A DNA stretch of 64,000 bases from Thermocrispum municipale DSM 44069 (GCF_000427825.1 NZ_ATYT01000012.1:48342-112341), one strand, 5' to 3'; shown: positions 45,981-56,229, counted from the first letter of the stretch. Made by a program: numbers and translations. Notes: generated by a model from the letters alone, not told the origin.

Positions 45981-46724
45981 GTGGCCAACCTCTACCGTGA
46001 CACCGGCGTGGTGCTGCGCGTGCACAAGCTGGGGGAGGCCGACCGGATCATCACGCTGCTGACCCGCAAGCACGGCAAGGTCCGGGCGGTCGCCCGCGGA
46101 GTGCGCCGCACGACGTCGCGGTTCGGCGCGCGGTTGGAGCCGTTCTGCCACGTCGACGTGCAGTTCTACCCGGGGCGCTCACTCGACATCATCACGCAGG
46201 TGCAGACGGTGGACGCGTTCGCGCCGGGCATCGTGTCGGACTATGCGCGCTACACGGCGGCGTCCGCGGTCGCGGAGACAGCCGACCGGTTGGCCGCGGA
46301 GGAAGGCGAACCGGCCATGCGGCTGTACCTGCTGGTGGCCGGCGCGTTGCGGGCACTGTCGGACGGACAGCGAGATCCGTCGCTGGTACTCGACGCCTTT
46401 CTGCTGCGCGCGATGGCGTTCGCCGGGTGGGCGCCGGCGATCACCGAGTGCGCGCGGTGTGGCGACCCCGGGCCGCATCGGGCCTTCAGCGTTCCGGCAG
46501 GCGGCGTGGTCTGCCCGCGATGCAAGCCTGCCGGCGCGGTGTCGCCGTCGCCCGAGGTGATCACCTTGCTCGATGCTCTGCTGCACGGCGAGTGGGAGGT
46601 CGCCGAGCGGACGCAGCCATCCACCCGACGTGACGCAAGTGGCCTGGTCGCCGCACACCTGCAATGGCACCTCGAGCGTCAGCTACGCTCGCTCCCGCTG
46701 GTAGAACGCAAAGCGGGAGGCTGA
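45981..46724 (+). CDS. recO: DNA repair protein RecO
   Basis: 247 aa. N-terminal OB fold ([20 protein letters not shown]), a helical domain and a zinc finger CARCGDPG...VCPRCKP. RecO loads RecA with RecR on gapped DNA. It starts at GTG 45981 and is followed after 4 bases by uppS, the canonical era-recO-uppS order. Confidence 0.95.
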   Translation: MANLYRDTGVVLRVHKLGEADRIITLLTRKHGKVRAVARGVRRTTSRFGARLEPFCHVDVQFYPGRSLDIITQVQTVDAFAPGIVSDYARYTAASAVAETADRLAAEEGEPAMRLYLLVAGALRALSDGQRDPSLVLDAFLLRAMAFAGWAPAITECARCGDPGPHRAFSVPAGGVVCPRCKPAGAVSPSPEVITLLDALLHGEWEVAERTQPSTRRDASGLVAAHLQWHLERQLRSLPLVERKAGG

Positions 46725-46728
46725 CAAC

Positions 46729-47559
46729 GTGCGGCGTAAGCCACGGGTGGAGCCCATTCGCGCGACTCGCGCGCCGGATCCGCATCCGTCCGGCGCCCGG
46801 CCGCCGAAGATCCCGCCGGAGCTGATTCCCCGGCATGTCGCGCTCGTGATGGACGGCAACGGCCGCTGGGCCAATCAGCGGGGACTGCCCCGCATCGAAG
46901 GGCACAAGCGCGGCGAGGCCGTGATGATCGACGTGGCCAGCGGCGCGGTGGAACTGGGCATCAAGTGGCTGTCGGTGTACGCGTTCTCCACCGAGAACTG
47001 GAAACGCAGCCCGGACGAGGTGCGTTTCCTGATGGGGTTCAACCGGGACACGATTCGCCGCCAGGTCGATTACCTCGGCTCGATCGGGGTACGTATCCGG
47101 TGGGCGGGCCGTACCCCGCGGCTGTGGCGCAGCGTCATCAAGGAGCTGCGCATCGCCGAGGAGAAGACCCGCTTCAACACCACCATGAACATGACCATGT
47201 GCGTCAACTACGGTGGACGTGCGGAGATCGGTGATGCGGCCCGCCGCATCGCGGAACTGGCCGCCGCCGGGAAGATCGACCCGGCGAAGGTGAACGAGCG
47301 GACCGTGGCGAAGTACCTCTACCAGCCGGAGATGCCAGACGTGGATTTGTTCCTCCGCCCGTCCGGCGAGCAACGCACGTCGAACTTCCTGCCGTGGCAG
47401 TCCGTCTATGCCGAGATGGTGTTCCAAGACACCCTGTTCCCTGATTTCGACCGCACCCACTTGTGGCAGGCGTGCCTGGAGTATGCCCGGCGTGATCGGC
47501 GGTTCGGGGCAGCGCGGGATGCCGTTGCGCAACCAGCCCGACAGACCGGAGAACCATGA
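46729..47559 (+). CDS. uppS: Polyprenyl diphosphate synthase (Z-type)
   Basis: 276 aa cis-prenyltransferase that makes the lipid carrier for wall synthesis. The catalytic Asp is in [22 protein letters not shown] and the IPP-binding RxxGEQRxSNFLPWQ is present as [15 protein letters not shown]. The syntenic Mycobacterium enzyme makes decaprenyl diphosphate; chain length here is not readable. The stop overlaps the next ATG by 4 bases. Confidence 0.96.
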   Translation: MRRKPRVEPIRATRAPDPHPSGARPPKIPPELIPRHVALVMDGNGRWANQRGLPRIEGHKRGEAVMIDVASGAVELGIKWLSVYAFSTENWKRSPDEVRFLMGFNRDTIRRQVDYLGSIGVRIRWAGRTPRLWRSVIKELRIAEEKTRFNTTMNMTMCVNYGGRAEIGDAARRIAELAAAGKIDPAKVNERTVAKYLYQPEMPDVDLFLRPSGEQRTSNFLPWQSVYAEMVFQDTLFPDFDRTHLWQACLEYARRDRRFGAARDAVAQPARQTGEP

Positions 47560-47978
47560 GCACCGAGGCCGTTGACACCGCGGAGCTGCTGACCAATGCC
47601 AAGACGGCGCTCGAGCGCTACCTCGAGGTCAACGTCGACGACGACGGCGCGCTGACCTTCCGGCATTCCGATGTGCCGTGTGCGGTGCAGGCGGTGCGGT
47701 TGGCCGAAGGCTTGACGGTGTTGAGCCTGACCTGCGTGGTGGCGTGGGACCTGCCGGATGATCCGGCGCTGGCCGTGGCCGCGGCTGAACGGGCCGGGCA
47801 AGGATTGTTCGGCACGCTGGGTGTGGTGCACACCGAAACCGGTCTGGACGTCACGTTGCGGTACGCCTTCCCGGCCGAGGGAATGGATCCGACGCCACTG
47901 GGGACGCTGCTGATGCTGGTGGTGTCGACCGCATCGCGGTTGCGGACCGATCTGCTGGCGATGTTGGAAGAGCGCTGA
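47556..47978 (+). CDS. YbjN domain-containing protein
   Basis: 140 aa. It has the YbjN/type-III-chaperone-like fold pattern: an N-terminal helix ([15 protein letters not shown]), strands around [23 protein letters not shown], and a C-terminal helix ([20 protein letters not shown]). Function is unknown; in actinobacteria it follows uppS. Coupled to uppS by a 4-base overlap. Confidence 0.8.
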   Translation: MSTEAVDTAELLTNAKTALERYLEVNVDDDGALTFRHSDVPCAVQAVRLAEGLTVLSLTCVVAWDLPDDPALAVAAAERAGQGLFGTLGVVHTETGLDVTLRYAFPAEGMDPTPLGTLLMLVVSTASRLRTDLLAMLEER

Positions 47979-48050
47979 GCAGGCTGCTGCCACGCCTTCA
48001 CCGCAGTTGCCGAGCCCGCTGGGCGCCGCCGCGGCGGCCGGGGGCCGCGT

Positions 48051-48245
48051 GTCAGCTCGTGCTATCGACGCCGCAGCGGCCGCGCGTCAGCTCGCGCTGG
48101 GTGCCTTGGCGGCGACCGCGCGTCAGCTCGCGCTACCGACCCCGCAGCGGTGCTAGTCAGCTCGCGCTACCGACGCCGCCGCGCGCTTGTCAGCTCGCGC
48201 TATCGACGCCGCAGCGGCAGCTCGTCAGCTCGCTCGCGCTGCCCG
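48051..48245. repeat. Six ~35-bp imperfect tandem repeats
   Basis: The core GTCAGCTCG recurs at 48051, 48086, 48122, 48156, 48189 and 48224 (spacing 33-36). The best unit is GTCAGCTCGCGCTACCGACG plus CCGCAGCGGC-type filler. It fills most of the gap between the ybjN-like gene and the permease; the remainder (47979-48050, 48246-48360) shows no gene. The period is not a multiple of three in all units, so coding is unlikely. Confidence 0.85.
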
Positions 48246-48360
48246 GATCTCGAACCCCGCCATCGGTAGCGGAGTAGGCCGGTGCCGGCAAGCCGTTGGC
48301 GCACGAGTGGCGCCAGTGGTGCCCGTTCAACGCCCGACGGGGGACGATTGGCACCATTGG

Positions 48361-48375
48361 TGACATTGATTGTCG
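48361..48375 (+). promoter_or_regulatory. Zur-box-like operator before the permease pair
   Basis: TGACATTGATTGTCG matches the TGAAAATGATTTTCA-type Zur box of actinobacteria in 11 of 15 positions and forms a TGACA-N5-TGTCG inverted repeat. It lies 34 bases before the permease GTG, where it would block transcription. The zur gene is 2 kb downstream, and homologous permease genes in Bacillus subtilis (ycg operon) are Zur targets. Confidence 0.55.
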
Positions 48376-48408
48376 ATTTCGTCATGCTTCGCTGGCACGA
48401 TCTCGAGC

Positions 48409-49539
48409 GTGAACGTTGATCACACGCACAGTCCGCCGGCTGCTTCCGGCGGTGGCGGCTCGGCCGCGTCGGGGGACGGCACGCCGGTAGCCGAGCCGGA
48501 GACTTCGCCGAGCGCCTCGAAAGGGTCTGCGCGGCGGCATCATGTCGGGCAGTCTTGGCGGCCCGGCAGGCGGATCACCTCGACCGACGTTCTCTGTGTC
48601 GTGCTGCTGGCTGCGTTGCTGTTGAGCCCGACGCTGTCCGAATGGTTCAAAAGCGCACCGCAGCTGCGTACCGGCGTGACGGTGTTCGTTGCGATCTGTG
48701 TGCAGGCGCTGCCGTTCCTTGTCGTCGGGGTTCTGCTGTCCGGGGCGATCGCAGCGTTCGTTCCCGCGCGCGTACTCGAGCGGTTGATGCCGCGCAACCG
48801 TGCCGCGTCGGTCGGGGTGGCGGGAGTTGCCGGCGTCGCGTTACCGACGTGCGAGTGTGCGGCGGTGCCAGTGGCACGGCAGTTGATGTCGCGCGGTGTG
48901 GCGCCCGCGGCGGCGTTGACGTTCCTTCTCGCCGCCCCGGCGGTGAATCCGGTGGTGCTGGCGGCCACAGCAGTGGCTTTTCCCGGCGAGCCACTGATGG
49001 TGCTGGCACGATTCGTCGCATCGCTGGGCACAGCGGTGGTGACGGGACTGCTGTGGGTCCGGTTCGGCAAGGTGGAGTGGATCGTCGAGCGCGCTCGGCG
49101 GCGCGCCTCTGACGTGGCTTCCGGTGAGCGCTGGCGCGTGTTCACCGAGACGGCGCGAGCGGATCTGATCGAAGCCGGCGGCTTCCTCGTGCTGGGCGCG
49201 GCCGTCGCGGCGACGATGAATGTGCTGATCCCACCCCAGTGGTTTTCCTCCCTCGGTGACGAGCTGGTGGTCGGCGTCGTCGTGATGGCGGTACTTGCGG
49301 TGGTGCTGGCCTTGTGCAGCGAGGCCGATGCTTTCGTCGTTGCTTCGCTGCCGGGCTTGCCGCTGCTGCCGAAGCTGGTCTTCCTGGTGGTCGGTCCGGC
49401 TGTTGACGTCAAGCTGCTCAGCCTGCAAGCGGGCACCTTCGGTCGGCCTTTCGCCTTGCGGTTCGCACCACTGACGTTCGTGGTGGCGATCGCCTGTGCG
49501 GTCGCCGCGTGGGCTGTGTTTCTCGGAGGCGGTCGATGA
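48409..49539 (+). CDS. ArsP/DUF318-type permease
   Basis: 376 aa. A Gly/Ser-rich cytosolic N-terminus (1-70) precedes about eight helices. The family motif is LPTCECAAVPVARQL, and a second conserved segment AAPAVNPVVL and LCSEADAFV lie in later helices. Such permeases move metal(loid)s. Together with the following TIGR03943 protein it resembles the B. subtilis YcgR/YcgQ pair. GTG 48409 is chosen for position of the first helix; a TTG at 48370 is unlikely. Confidence 0.85.
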   Translation: MNVDHTHSPPAASGGGGSAASGDGTPVAEPETSPSASKGSARRHHVGQSWRPGRRITSTDVLCVVLLAALLLSPTLSEWFKSAPQLRTGVTVFVAICVQALPFLVVGVLLSGAIAAFVPARVLERLMPRNRAASVGVAGVAGVALPTCECAAVPVARQLMSRGVAPAAALTFLLAAPAVNPVVLAATAVAFPGEPLMVLARFVASLGTAVVTGLLWVRFGKVEWIVERARRRASDVASGERWRVFTETARADLIEAGGFLVLGAAVAATMNVLIPPQWFSSLGDELVVGVVVMAVLAVVLALCSEADAFVVASLPGLPLLPKLVFLVVGPAVDVKLLSLQAGTFGRPFALRFAPLTFVVAIACAVAAWAVFLGGGR

Positions 49540-50252
49540 GGCGGGAGACGGCCAATGTGCTGTTGCTGCTGCTCGGCGGCTGTCTGCTGAAGCTCGTCTG
49601 GACCGGCGACTACCTCCGCTACGTCAAGCCACAGCATCGCTGGTGGCTCATCGGCGCCGGGCTGATCGTGGTGATGCTGGCGGGGGTGGCGATCTGGCGC
49701 GACATGCGGGGCGCTTCTGTCGGGACGGACGGCGGTCATTCTCACGGGACAGGGCGAAGCGCATGGCTGCTGCTCGTTCCCGCGCTTGCCGGGCTCATCG
49801 TCGCTCCTCCCGCCTTGGGGGCCGACTCGGTCGCCAGATCCTTGGACGCCGGCACCCGTCAGGTTGATCCGGCGGAGATCGAGGCCTATCCGCCGTTGCC
49901 TGCGGGCGAGGTCACTCCGATGCCGATCTCGCAGTTCCACGCGCGCGCGACGTGGGACAAGGGCAGAACGCTGGTCGGTCGGCAAGTACGGCTGACCGGG
50001 TTCGTCGTGCGGCAGGGCGAGCGAACGTATGTAGCGCGGGTGGTGATCGGCTGCTGCGCGGCAGACGGCTACCCCGTGCCCGTTCGGCTCGTGGGGGACG
50101 CGCCGATGTTGCGCACGTTGCGGGACGACGAGTGGATCCAAGTGGTCGGTCGGTACCGGCCGCCTCGTGACGCGACGCGGGCCCGCGCGCCGGAGATTGC
50201 CGTTGACCTCCTCCGTCGCGTACCGGAGCCGGAGGATCCCTATGAGTACTGA
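49536..50252 (+). CDS. TIGR03943-type permease subunit (YcgQ-like)
   Basis: 238 aa. Two N-terminal helices (about 5-22 and 37-52), a His-containing loop (GGHSHG), a third helix, then a soluble outer domain with VRLTGFVV and VIGCCAADG, the family's conserved Cys pair. ATG 49536 overlaps the permease stop (ATGA), so the two products are made together. Likely partner in metal handling. Confidence 0.87.
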   Translation: MRRETANVLLLLLGGCLLKLVWTGDYLRYVKPQHRWWLIGAGLIVVMLAGVAIWRDMRGASVGTDGGHSHGTGRSAWLLLVPALAGLIVAPPALGADSVARSLDAGTRQVDPAEIEAYPPLPAGEVTPMPISQFHARATWDKGRTLVGRQVRLTGFVVRQGERTYVARVVIGCCAADGYPVPVRLVGDAPMLRTLRDDEWIQVVGRYRPPRDATRARAPEIAVDLLRRVPEPEDPYEY

Positions 50253-50256
50253 AGGG

Positions 50257-50670
50257 TCAGGAACGGGCGGCGTTGCAGTCGGCGCACGTGCCGACGATCT
50301 CCACGGTGTGCCGAAGGTTCACGAAGCCGTTGCTCGCGGCGATCGACTCCGCCCAGCGCTCCACGGCCGGACCTTCGACCTCGACGGTGTAACCGCACTC
50401 CCGGCAGACCAAGTGGTGGTGATGGTGGTCGGAGCACCGTCGGTAGATGACCTCGCCGGACTCGGTGCGCATGGTGTCCACCAATCCGGCGTCGGACAGC
50501 GACTGCAGGGTCCGGTACACGGTGGTCAGGCCGATGGCATCGCCGCGCCTGCGCAGCTCGTCGTACAGCTCCTGCGCGGAGCGGAAGTCGTCGATGTCGT
50601 CCAGCAGCTCCACCACGGCAGCACGCTGTCGTGTCGAGCGCCGCCCGGGAACCGGGGTCGCTTTGGTCAT
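50257..50670 (-). CDS. zur: Zinc uptake regulator (Fur family)
   Basis: 137 aa. Winged helix with IGLTTVYRTLQSLSDAG, metal-site histidines SDHHHHHLVC and structural zinc cysteines C-x2-C twice (CRECG, CADC). With zinc it represses uptake genes. It overlaps the upstream ArsR-type gene by 4 bases, the arrangement of mycobacterial smtB-zur (Rv2358-furB). Convergent with the permease pair. Confidence 0.93.
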   Translation of the reverse strand: MTKATPVPGRRSTRQRAAVVELLDDIDDFRSAQELYDELRRRGDAIGLTTVYRTLQSLSDAGLVDTMRTESGEVIYRRCSDHHHHHLVCRECGYTVEVEGPAVERWAESIAASNGFVNLRHTVEIVGTCADCNAARS

Positions 50671-51005
50671 CGGCCCTCCTCCTGCACGTGCGCCACGGCG
50701 TCCACGACGATGTGGGCGAGGTGGTCATCGGCCAGCCGGTAGAGCACCTCGCGCCCGCGCCGCTCGCCTTTCATCACCCGCGCCGCCTTGAGGACGCGGA
50801 GGTGCTGGCTGATCAACGGTTGAGCGACACCGAGCGCGTCGACGAGTTCGTGCACGCACCGTTCGCCCGCCCGAAGTTGCATGACGATAGCAATCCGCAC
50901 GGGCGCGGCGAGCGCGCGCAGCAACTCACCAGCCGCGGCCAGGCTGTCCGCAGGCAGCGACTCCGCGGGCGCCGAGCGGTCGGCCGCGTGGGTGAGTGTT
51001 TGCAT
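50667..51005 (-). CDS. smtB: ArsR/SmtB-family zinc-responsive repressor
   Basis: 112 aa. Helix-turn-helix ELVDALGVAQPLISQHLRVLK and, in the last helix, DDHLAHIVVDAVAHVQE with the Asp/His pattern of the SmtB alpha-5 metal site. In mycobacteria this protein controls the smtB-zur operon and lets zinc relieve repression. The ATG at 51005 is the most likely start; GTG just upstream is possible. Confidence 0.88.
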   Translation of the reverse strand: MQTLTHAADRSAPAESLPADSLAAAGELLRALAAPVRIAIVMQLRAGERCVHELVDALGVAQPLISQHLRVLKAARVMKGERRGREVLYRLADDHLAHIVVDAVAHVQEEGR

Positions 51006-51306
51006 GACCCCATGGTAGACGGCGTGCAACCACGTCGACCCTGGCTGCTGGGCGCCCGTCGCGAGGTCGAGAGGTGAAACGCCGAGGCGATTACTGCGGG
51101 TGTCGGATCGATGCGGGCGGTACCTCCACGCGGTGTCGGATCCAGCAGGCCGCATCGGCTCATAGGGCCGTCCGAGGCCTGCGGGAAGCTGACGCGGCTG
51201 CTGCGCCGGATCCGGCGGACCGCACCAGTGACTCGGACGTCCCGGCACGCGCGCAACGACGGCCGGGCTGAAGCTGACCGACCGGGTGCCGGTTGCTCGC
51301 GGCGTC
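51006..51306. other. Upstream region of smtB-zur, no gene seen
   Basis: About 300 bases with no convincing frame, RNA gene or terminator. The smtB promoter must lie at the left end. CCATGGTAGA-type sequence near 51008-51018 is AT-richer, but I could not define -10/-35 boxes. Confidence 0.4.
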
Positions 51307-51307
51307 C

Positions 51308-51510
51308 GGTCGCACCGGTGGGTCCCTCGGGGGAGGTCGTGTCGCATCGCCGACTACTTGCGGCGTTCGGTCGCACCGATTGGTGCGTCAGGGTCGATCA
51401 GTCGCGTCGCCGATTACTCGCAGTCCCGGTCGCACCGGTGGGTCCCTCAGGGGAGCTCGTGTCGCCAATAACCGGGGCCACCCGTCGCACGGGTGGGTCC
51501 CTCAGTGCCG
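51308..51510. repeat. Imperfect ~59-bp tandem repeat, 3.5 copies
   Basis: The core GGTCGCACCGGTGGGTCCCT (with variants) starts at 51308, 51369, 51428 and about 51483. Copies 1 and 3 are closest; copy 2 has diverged. The array fills the gap before glyS. Frames across it look repetitive but not like protein. Confidence 0.75.
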
Positions 51511-51635
51511 CTCGAAGCTCTGTCTTCTTCCGCGATCGCGTAGCGTCGTGACCAGGCCCGGCTGTCTTCATCCGAACGTGGAATGGCTACCCTGGGCTGT
51601 ACTCCACCACCAGTTCGACTTCATGCGGAGATTCA

Positions 51636-53024
51636 GTGGCCACCGATCGCCTCGAGACCATCGTCAGCCTGTGTAAGCGCCGCGGCTTCGTCTTCCCCTG
51701 CGGGGAGATCTACGGCGGTACCCGGTCGGCGTGGGACTACGGACCGCTGGGCGTGGAGCTGAAGGAGAACATCAAGCGCCAGTGGTGGAAGGCCATGGTG
51801 CAGGGCCGCGACGACGTCGTCGGCCTGGATTCCTCCGTCATCCTGCCGCGTCAGGTGTGGGAGGCGTCCGGCCACGTGCAGGCGTTCGTCGACCCGCTCA
51901 TCGAGTGCCTGTCCTGCCACCGGCGGTGGCGGGCCGACCAGCTGGCGGAGGAGTACGCCGAGCGCACCGGCAAGGAGATCGCCGACAACGACGTTTCCGA
52001 CGTCCCGTGCCCGAACTGCGGCACTCGGGGTCAGTACACCGAGCCGCGCGAGTTCAACGGCCTGCTGCGCACCACGCTCGGCCCGGTCGAAAGTGAAGAG
52101 GGCCTGCACTACCTGCGGCCGGAAACCGCCCAGGGCATCTTCATCAACTTCTCCAACGTGCTGACCACGGCCAGGACGAAGCCGCCGTTCGGCATCGGCC
52201 AGATCGGCAAGTCGTTCCGCAACGAGATCACGCCAGGCAACTTCATCTTCCGTACGCGCGAGTTCGAGCAGATGGAGATGGAGTACTTCGTCGAGCCGGG
52301 CGAGGACGAGAAGTGGCACCAGTACTGGATCGACGAGCGGATGCGCTGGTACACCGACCTCGGGATCAGCAAGGACAACCTGCGGTTGTACGAGCACCCG
52401 AAGGAGAAGCTGTCGCACTACTCCAAGCGCACCGTCGACATCGAGTACCGCTTCCAGTTCTCCAGCGGCCAGGAGTGGGGCGAGCTCGAGGGCATCGCCA
52501 ACCGCACGGACTTCGACCTGACCACGCACTCCAACCACTCCGGCGTGGACCTGTCGTTCTTCGACCAGTCCTCCGGTGAGCGTTACCGGCCGTTCGTGGT
52601 CGAGCCGGCAGCGGGTGTGAACCGCTCGATGGTGGCGTTCCTGCTGGACGCCTACACCGAGGACGAGGCCCCCAACGCCAAGGGCGGCGTGGACAAGCGT
52701 GTGGTGCTCAAGCTCGACCGTCGGCTCGCGCCGGTCAAGGTCGCGGTACTGCCGCTGTCCCGTAACGCCGACCTGACGCCGAAGGCTCGCGATCTGGCCG
52801 CGGCGCTGCGTAAGCACTGGAACGTCCAGTTCGACGACGCTGCGTCGATCGGCAAGCGGTACCGCCGCCAGGACGAGATCGGCACGCCGTTCTGTGTGAC
52901 GGTGGACTTCGACACCCTGGAGGACCAGGCGGTCACGGTGCGGGACCGCGACACCCTGGCGCAGGAGCGGATCGCCATCGACCAGCTCGAGTCCTACCTG
53001 GCCGCGCGCCTCGTCGGCTGCTAG
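51636..53024 (+). CDS. glyS: Glycyl-tRNA synthetase (alpha2 type)
   Basis: 462 aa class II enzyme of the homodimeric type. Motif 1 region around [20 protein letters not shown] (C-terminal part [10 protein letters not shown]), motif 2 with FRNEITPG and [14 protein letters not shown], motif 3 [14 protein letters not shown], and a C-terminal anticodon domain. Zinc-type cysteines CLSCHRRW and CPNCGTRG lie in the insertion. GTG 51636 follows GGAG. TACCCT near 51589 may be its -10. Confidence 0.97.
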   Translation: MATDRLETIVSLCKRRGFVFPCGEIYGGTRSAWDYGPLGVELKENIKRQWWKAMVQGRDDVVGLDSSVILPRQVWEASGHVQAFVDPLIECLSCHRRWRADQLAEEYAERTGKEIADNDVSDVPCPNCGTRGQYTEPREFNGLLRTTLGPVESEEGLHYLRPETAQGIFINFSNVLTTARTKPPFGIGQIGKSFRNEITPGNFIFRTREFEQMEMEYFVEPGEDEKWHQYWIDERMRWYTDLGISKDNLRLYEHPKEKLSHYSKRTVDIEYRFQFSSGQEWGELEGIANRTDFDLTTHSNHSGVDLSFFDQSSGERYRPFVVEPAAGVNRSMVAFLLDAYTEDEAPNAKGGVDKRVVLKLDRRLAPVKVAVLPLSRNADLTPKARDLAAALRKHWNVQFDDAASIGKRYRRQDEIGTPFCVTVDFDTLEDQAVTVRDRDTLAQERIAIDQLESYLAARLVGC

Positions 53025-53027
53025 CCC

Positions 53028-53660
53028 GTGGTGGGGGCGCGACGCTGGGTGATCCGGGGCGTCGTCGGCGCGGTCCTCGTCGGCCTGCTGGTGCTGGCCG
53101 GAACTGCGTTCCGAGTGTGGCAAGTCGCCCGCATCGACGATCGAACCCCGGCCGATGCCATCGTGGTCCTGGGGGCGGCGCAGTACAACGGTCGTCCGTC
53201 GCCGATCTTCGCCGCGCGGCTGGAGCACGCCAAAGAGCTGTACGACGAGGGCGTGGCTGATCGCATCATCACGCTCGGCGGAGGTCAGGTCGGGGACGCG
53301 ACCACCGAAGCCGAGGCGGGCGCCAGTTGGCTGGTGGACGAAGGGGTGCCCCAGCGAGCGGTATCGGCGCTCGGCGAAGGCGCGGACACGCTGGGCAGTG
53401 TGCAGTCGTTCGCTGCTGCGGCGCGCAAGCAGGGCATCAAGTCCGCGGTGATCGTCAGCGACCCGTGGCATTCGCTGCGAGCCCGCACGATGGTGCGCGA
53501 TCTCGGTATCGACGCGTGGACCTCGCCCACCCGCAGCGGGCCGATCGTGCAGACCCGGAAGACCGAAATGCGCTACATCTGGCGGGAAACACGTGCGCTG
53601 TTGTTCTACCGGTTCGTGACCTCACCGACTGAAGTCGTCAGCAGCGGAAGCCTGGACTAG
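53028..53660 (+). CDS. YdcF/SanA-like DUF218 membrane protein
   Basis: 210 aa. One N-terminal helix (about 9-27) anchors a DUF218 domain: ADAIVVLGAAQYNGRPSP, TLGGGQVGDATTEAEAG, and VSDPWHSLRARTMVR. Such proteins affect envelope or vancomycin resistance; the chemistry is not settled. GTG 53028 is 3 bases after the glyS stop, so it is likely in the same transcript. Confidence 0.87.
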   Translation: MVGARRWVIRGVVGAVLVGLLVLAGTAFRVWQVARIDDRTPADAIVVLGAAQYNGRPSPIFAARLEHAKELYDEGVADRIITLGGGQVGDATTEAEAGASWLVDEGVPQRAVSALGEGADTLGSVQSFAAAARKQGIKSAVIVSDPWHSLRARTMVRDLGIDAWTSPTRSGPIVQTRKTEMRYIWRETRALLFYRFVTSPTEVVSSGSLD

Positions 53661-53818
53661 CGCTCGACGGGACCAAGCCGACAGGCGCGGGGCTCAGGCG
53701 GATAGCGGGCGCAGCGCCGCCCGCGGCGCAGGCCCGGCGGATTGCCCACCTCGTACCGACGGGATCGCCGACGCCGACTCGTGTCGCCGACGGGAAGCCC
53801 CGCCACGGCGCGGCGCGT

Positions 53819-53849
53819 TTGGACCGATCACTCCGTGCGCTCCTAATCT
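53819..53849 (+). promoter_or_regulatory. Leaderless dgt promoter
   Basis: TTGGAC (53819-53824) and TAATCT (53844-53849) are separated by 19 bases. The -10 ends 6 bases before ATG 53856, so transcription should begin at or within a base or two of the start codon. Confidence 0.6.
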
Positions 53850-53855
53850 TGTCCC

Positions 53856-55118
53856 ATGTACACCGAGCACGATCGGGCCCGCCGGTACCCCGAGCCGCCT
53901 AAGCGCGCGTCCGTCGAGGGAGCCCACGACACCCGGGAACCCTTCGCCCGCGACCGGGCCCGCGTGCTGCACAGCGCCGCGCTACGCCGACTGGCCGGCA
54001 AGACACAGGTCGTCGGCCCGGGGGAGGGCGCGGAAGTCTCCGGCGTGCCCCGCACCCGGCTGACCCATTCGCTCGAGGTCGCCCAGATCGGCCGCGGCAT
54101 CGCCGGCGACTTGGGCTGCGACCCCGACCTGGTGGACCTGGCCGGCTTGGCGCACGACATCGGCCACCCGCCCTTCGGACACAACGGCGAGGCGGCCCTG
54201 AACGAGGTCGCGGCCGGCATCGGCGGCTACGAGAGCAACGCACAGACGTTGCGCATCCTCAGCCGACTCGAGCCGAAACACCTCGAGGACGACATCCCGG
54301 TCGGGCTCAACCTCACCAGAGCCAGCCTCGACGCGACCACCAAATACCCGTGGCCGCGCAAGTCGGGCGAGCGCAAGTTCGGCGTCTACCCGGACGACAT
54401 CGACGTCTTCCAATGGATTCGCGAGGGGGCGCCCGACGGCGTTCGCTGTCTGGAAGCGCAGATCATGGACTGGGCGGACGACGTGGCCTACTCGGTGCAC
54501 GACGTGGAGGACGGCGTCCTCGCCGGGCGTATCTCGCTGCGGGTGCTGACAAGCCCTGGGGAACGAGCGGCCATCGCCGAGTTGGCGGCCAAGCACTTCT
54601 CCCATTTGGACGTCGCCACGCTGGAAGCCGCGGCTGCCGGCCTCCTCGAGTTGCCCGCGGTCGCCGAGCTGGCCCGGTCGGGCTGCGACTTCTCGCCGGG
54701 CGCCCTGGTGGCGTTGAAACGGATGACGTCGGAACTCGTCGGCCGCTTCGCCACGGCGGTCGTCGCGCCGACACGACGAGCCCACGGCGCCCATCCTCTC
54801 TGCCGCTACGCCGCCACCCTCGAGGTGCCCGACCAGGTCGCGGCGGAAGTGGCGCTGCTCAAGTCCCTCGCGCTGCGCTATGTGATGAGCGATCGCCGCC
54901 GGCTGGCGGTACAAGAAGGTCAACGGGAACTGCTCATGGAACTGACCGCCGTGGTCGCCGAGCGCGCACCGGATTCCCTCGACGCCCTGTTCGTCCCCGC
55001 GTGGCGGGCCGCCCGGGATGATGCGGCCCGCCTGCGGGTGGTGATCGACCAGGTGGCGACGTTGACCGATGCGCAGGCCGTGGCGTGGCACGCCTGGCAC
55101 ACTGGGCGCCATGGCTGA
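53856..55118 (+). CDS. dgt: dNTP triphosphohydrolase (dGTPase-like)
   Basis: 420 aa HD-domain enzyme that removes triphosphate from dNTPs and lowers nucleotide pools. Metal ligands: H71 in RLTHSLEV, H100-D101 in [12 protein letters not shown], and a later Asp in [11 protein letters not shown]. The position before dnaG matches mycobacteria, although a serpin and several genes intervene here. Confidence 0.95.
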   Translation: MYTEHDRARRYPEPPKRASVEGAHDTREPFARDRARVLHSAALRRLAGKTQVVGPGEGAEVSGVPRTRLTHSLEVAQIGRGIAGDLGCDPDLVDLAGLAHDIGHPPFGHNGEAALNEVAAGIGGYESNAQTLRILSRLEPKHLEDDIPVGLNLTRASLDATTKYPWPRKSGERKFGVYPDDIDVFQWIREGAPDGVRCLEAQIMDWADDVAYSVHDVEDGVLAGRISLRVLTSPGERAAIAELAAKHFSHLDVATLEAAAAGLLELPAVAELARSGCDFSPGALVALKRMTSELVGRFATAVVAPTRRAHGAHPLCRYAATLEVPDQVAAEVALLKSLALRYVMSDRRRLAVQEGQRELLMELTAVVAERAPDSLDALFVPAWRAARDDAARLRVVIDQVATLTDAQAVAWHAWHTGRHG

Positions 55119-56229
55119 CGCACCCGCCGAGCGCAGGCACCTGCAGTTCACGCTGGATTTGCATCGCATCATCGGCGCCGACGGCGGCACCGTGTGCTTC
55201 TCGCCGTACTCGGTGGAGAGTGCGCTCGGCATGGTCTATCAGGCTGCGCGTGGCTCCACGGCCGCGGAACTGCAGCACCTGCTGGACCCGGAGTCGTCCG
55301 ACATCGGCAAGCAGGTGGAGTTGCTACGCGAAGCCGCCGTCCTGTCTGCCGAGCGGGGGAGTGACGAGCCGGTTCTCGAGGTCTCCAACACGCTGTGGGC
55401 CTGGGACCAGCTGCCGCTGAACGACTCGTTCACCGTCGAACTGTCCGGGTGGCCGGGGGCCAAGGTCGCGACCGCGCCGTTCGTGACCGATCCCGAGGCG
55501 GCCCGCCAAGCGATCAACGCCGACGTCGCGGAGGCCACCAGGGACCTGATCACCGATCTCGTGCCGGAGGGCGCGGTGGATTCCTCCACCGTGGCCAGCC
55601 TGGTCAACGCGCTCTACCTCAAGGTCGGCTGGCGCCAACCGTTCGCCGAGCACGAGACGACCGAGGAACCCTTCGCCACACCTTCGGGACAAGTCCGGGT
55701 GCCGATGATGCGGCAGACCGAGCGGCTCGGCTACGCACAAGCCGCGGGATGGACCGCGGTGGCGTTGCCCGCGGTCGGAGGCGTGCAAGCCGTCGGCCTG
55801 CTGCCGGACGGCGAGCTTGCCGAAGCCGAGGAGCACACGGATGCGGCAGCACTCGCCGCGGTGTTGAACCAAGTCCGGCCACGGCGCGTCGCACTGTCCT
55901 TCCCGCGCCTGAAGATCGCGTCCAACGTGCGGCTGACGGACGTGCTGGCCGAGCTCGGGGTGCGCCGGCTGTTCACCCCGGAGGCCGACCTCGGGGGACT
56001 GTCGACCGACCCGCGGCTGAAGGTGTCGGATGCGCTGCACGAATCGGTGCTGCGCGTCGACGAGAAGGGTCTGGAAGGCGCCGCCGCGACCGCCATGATG
56101 ATCCGGATGACGTCGATCGTCGTGGAGGAGCCGGTCGCGGTGAGCTTCGATCGGCCCTTCCTGCTGCTGGTGCGGCACACCAGCTCCGGCGCGGTGTACT
56201 TCGCCGCGCGGATCGTCGACCCACGCTGA
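55111..56229 (+). CDS. Serpin family protease inhibitor
   Basis: 372 aa, normal serpin length, no signal peptide, so cytosolic or released by lysis. Conserved core: [31 protein letters not shown], and the C-terminal [26 protein letters not shown] (split in two). The reactive loop has the hinge [11 protein letters not shown], which fits an inhibitory serpin with Gly at P12; P1 is Arg, Met or Thr in IRMTS, not decidable. It overlaps dgt by 8 bases. Confidence 0.9.
   Translation: MADAPAERRHLQFTLDLHRIIGADGGTVCFSPYSVESALGMVYQAARGSTAAELQHLLDPESSDIGKQVELLREAAVLSAERGSDEPVLEVSNTLWAWDQLPLNDSFTVELSGWPGAKVATAPFVTDPEAARQAINADVAEATRDLITDLVPEGAVDSSTVASLVNALYLKVGWRQPFAEHETTEEPFATPSGQVRVPMMRQTERLGYAQAAGWTAVALPAVGGVQAVGLLPDGELAEAEEHTDAAALAAVLNQVRPRRVALSFPRLKIASNVRLTDVLAELGVRRLFTPEADLGGLSTDPRLKVSDALHESVLRVDEKGLEGAAATAMMIRMTSIVVEEPVAVSFDRPFLLLVRHTSSGAVYFAARIVDPR

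Noticed and set aside
48051..48245. CRISPR array
   Set aside because: Units are direct and contiguous without unique spacers; no cas genes in the window.
48059..48277. Short frame through the 35-bp repeats
   Set aside because: The repeat period varies from 33 to 36, so units change frame; no start signal.
51111..51676. Overlapping frames through the 59-bp repeats
   Set aside because: Repetitive Arg/Ser/Val text with no ribosome-binding site and unequal periods; not protein-like.
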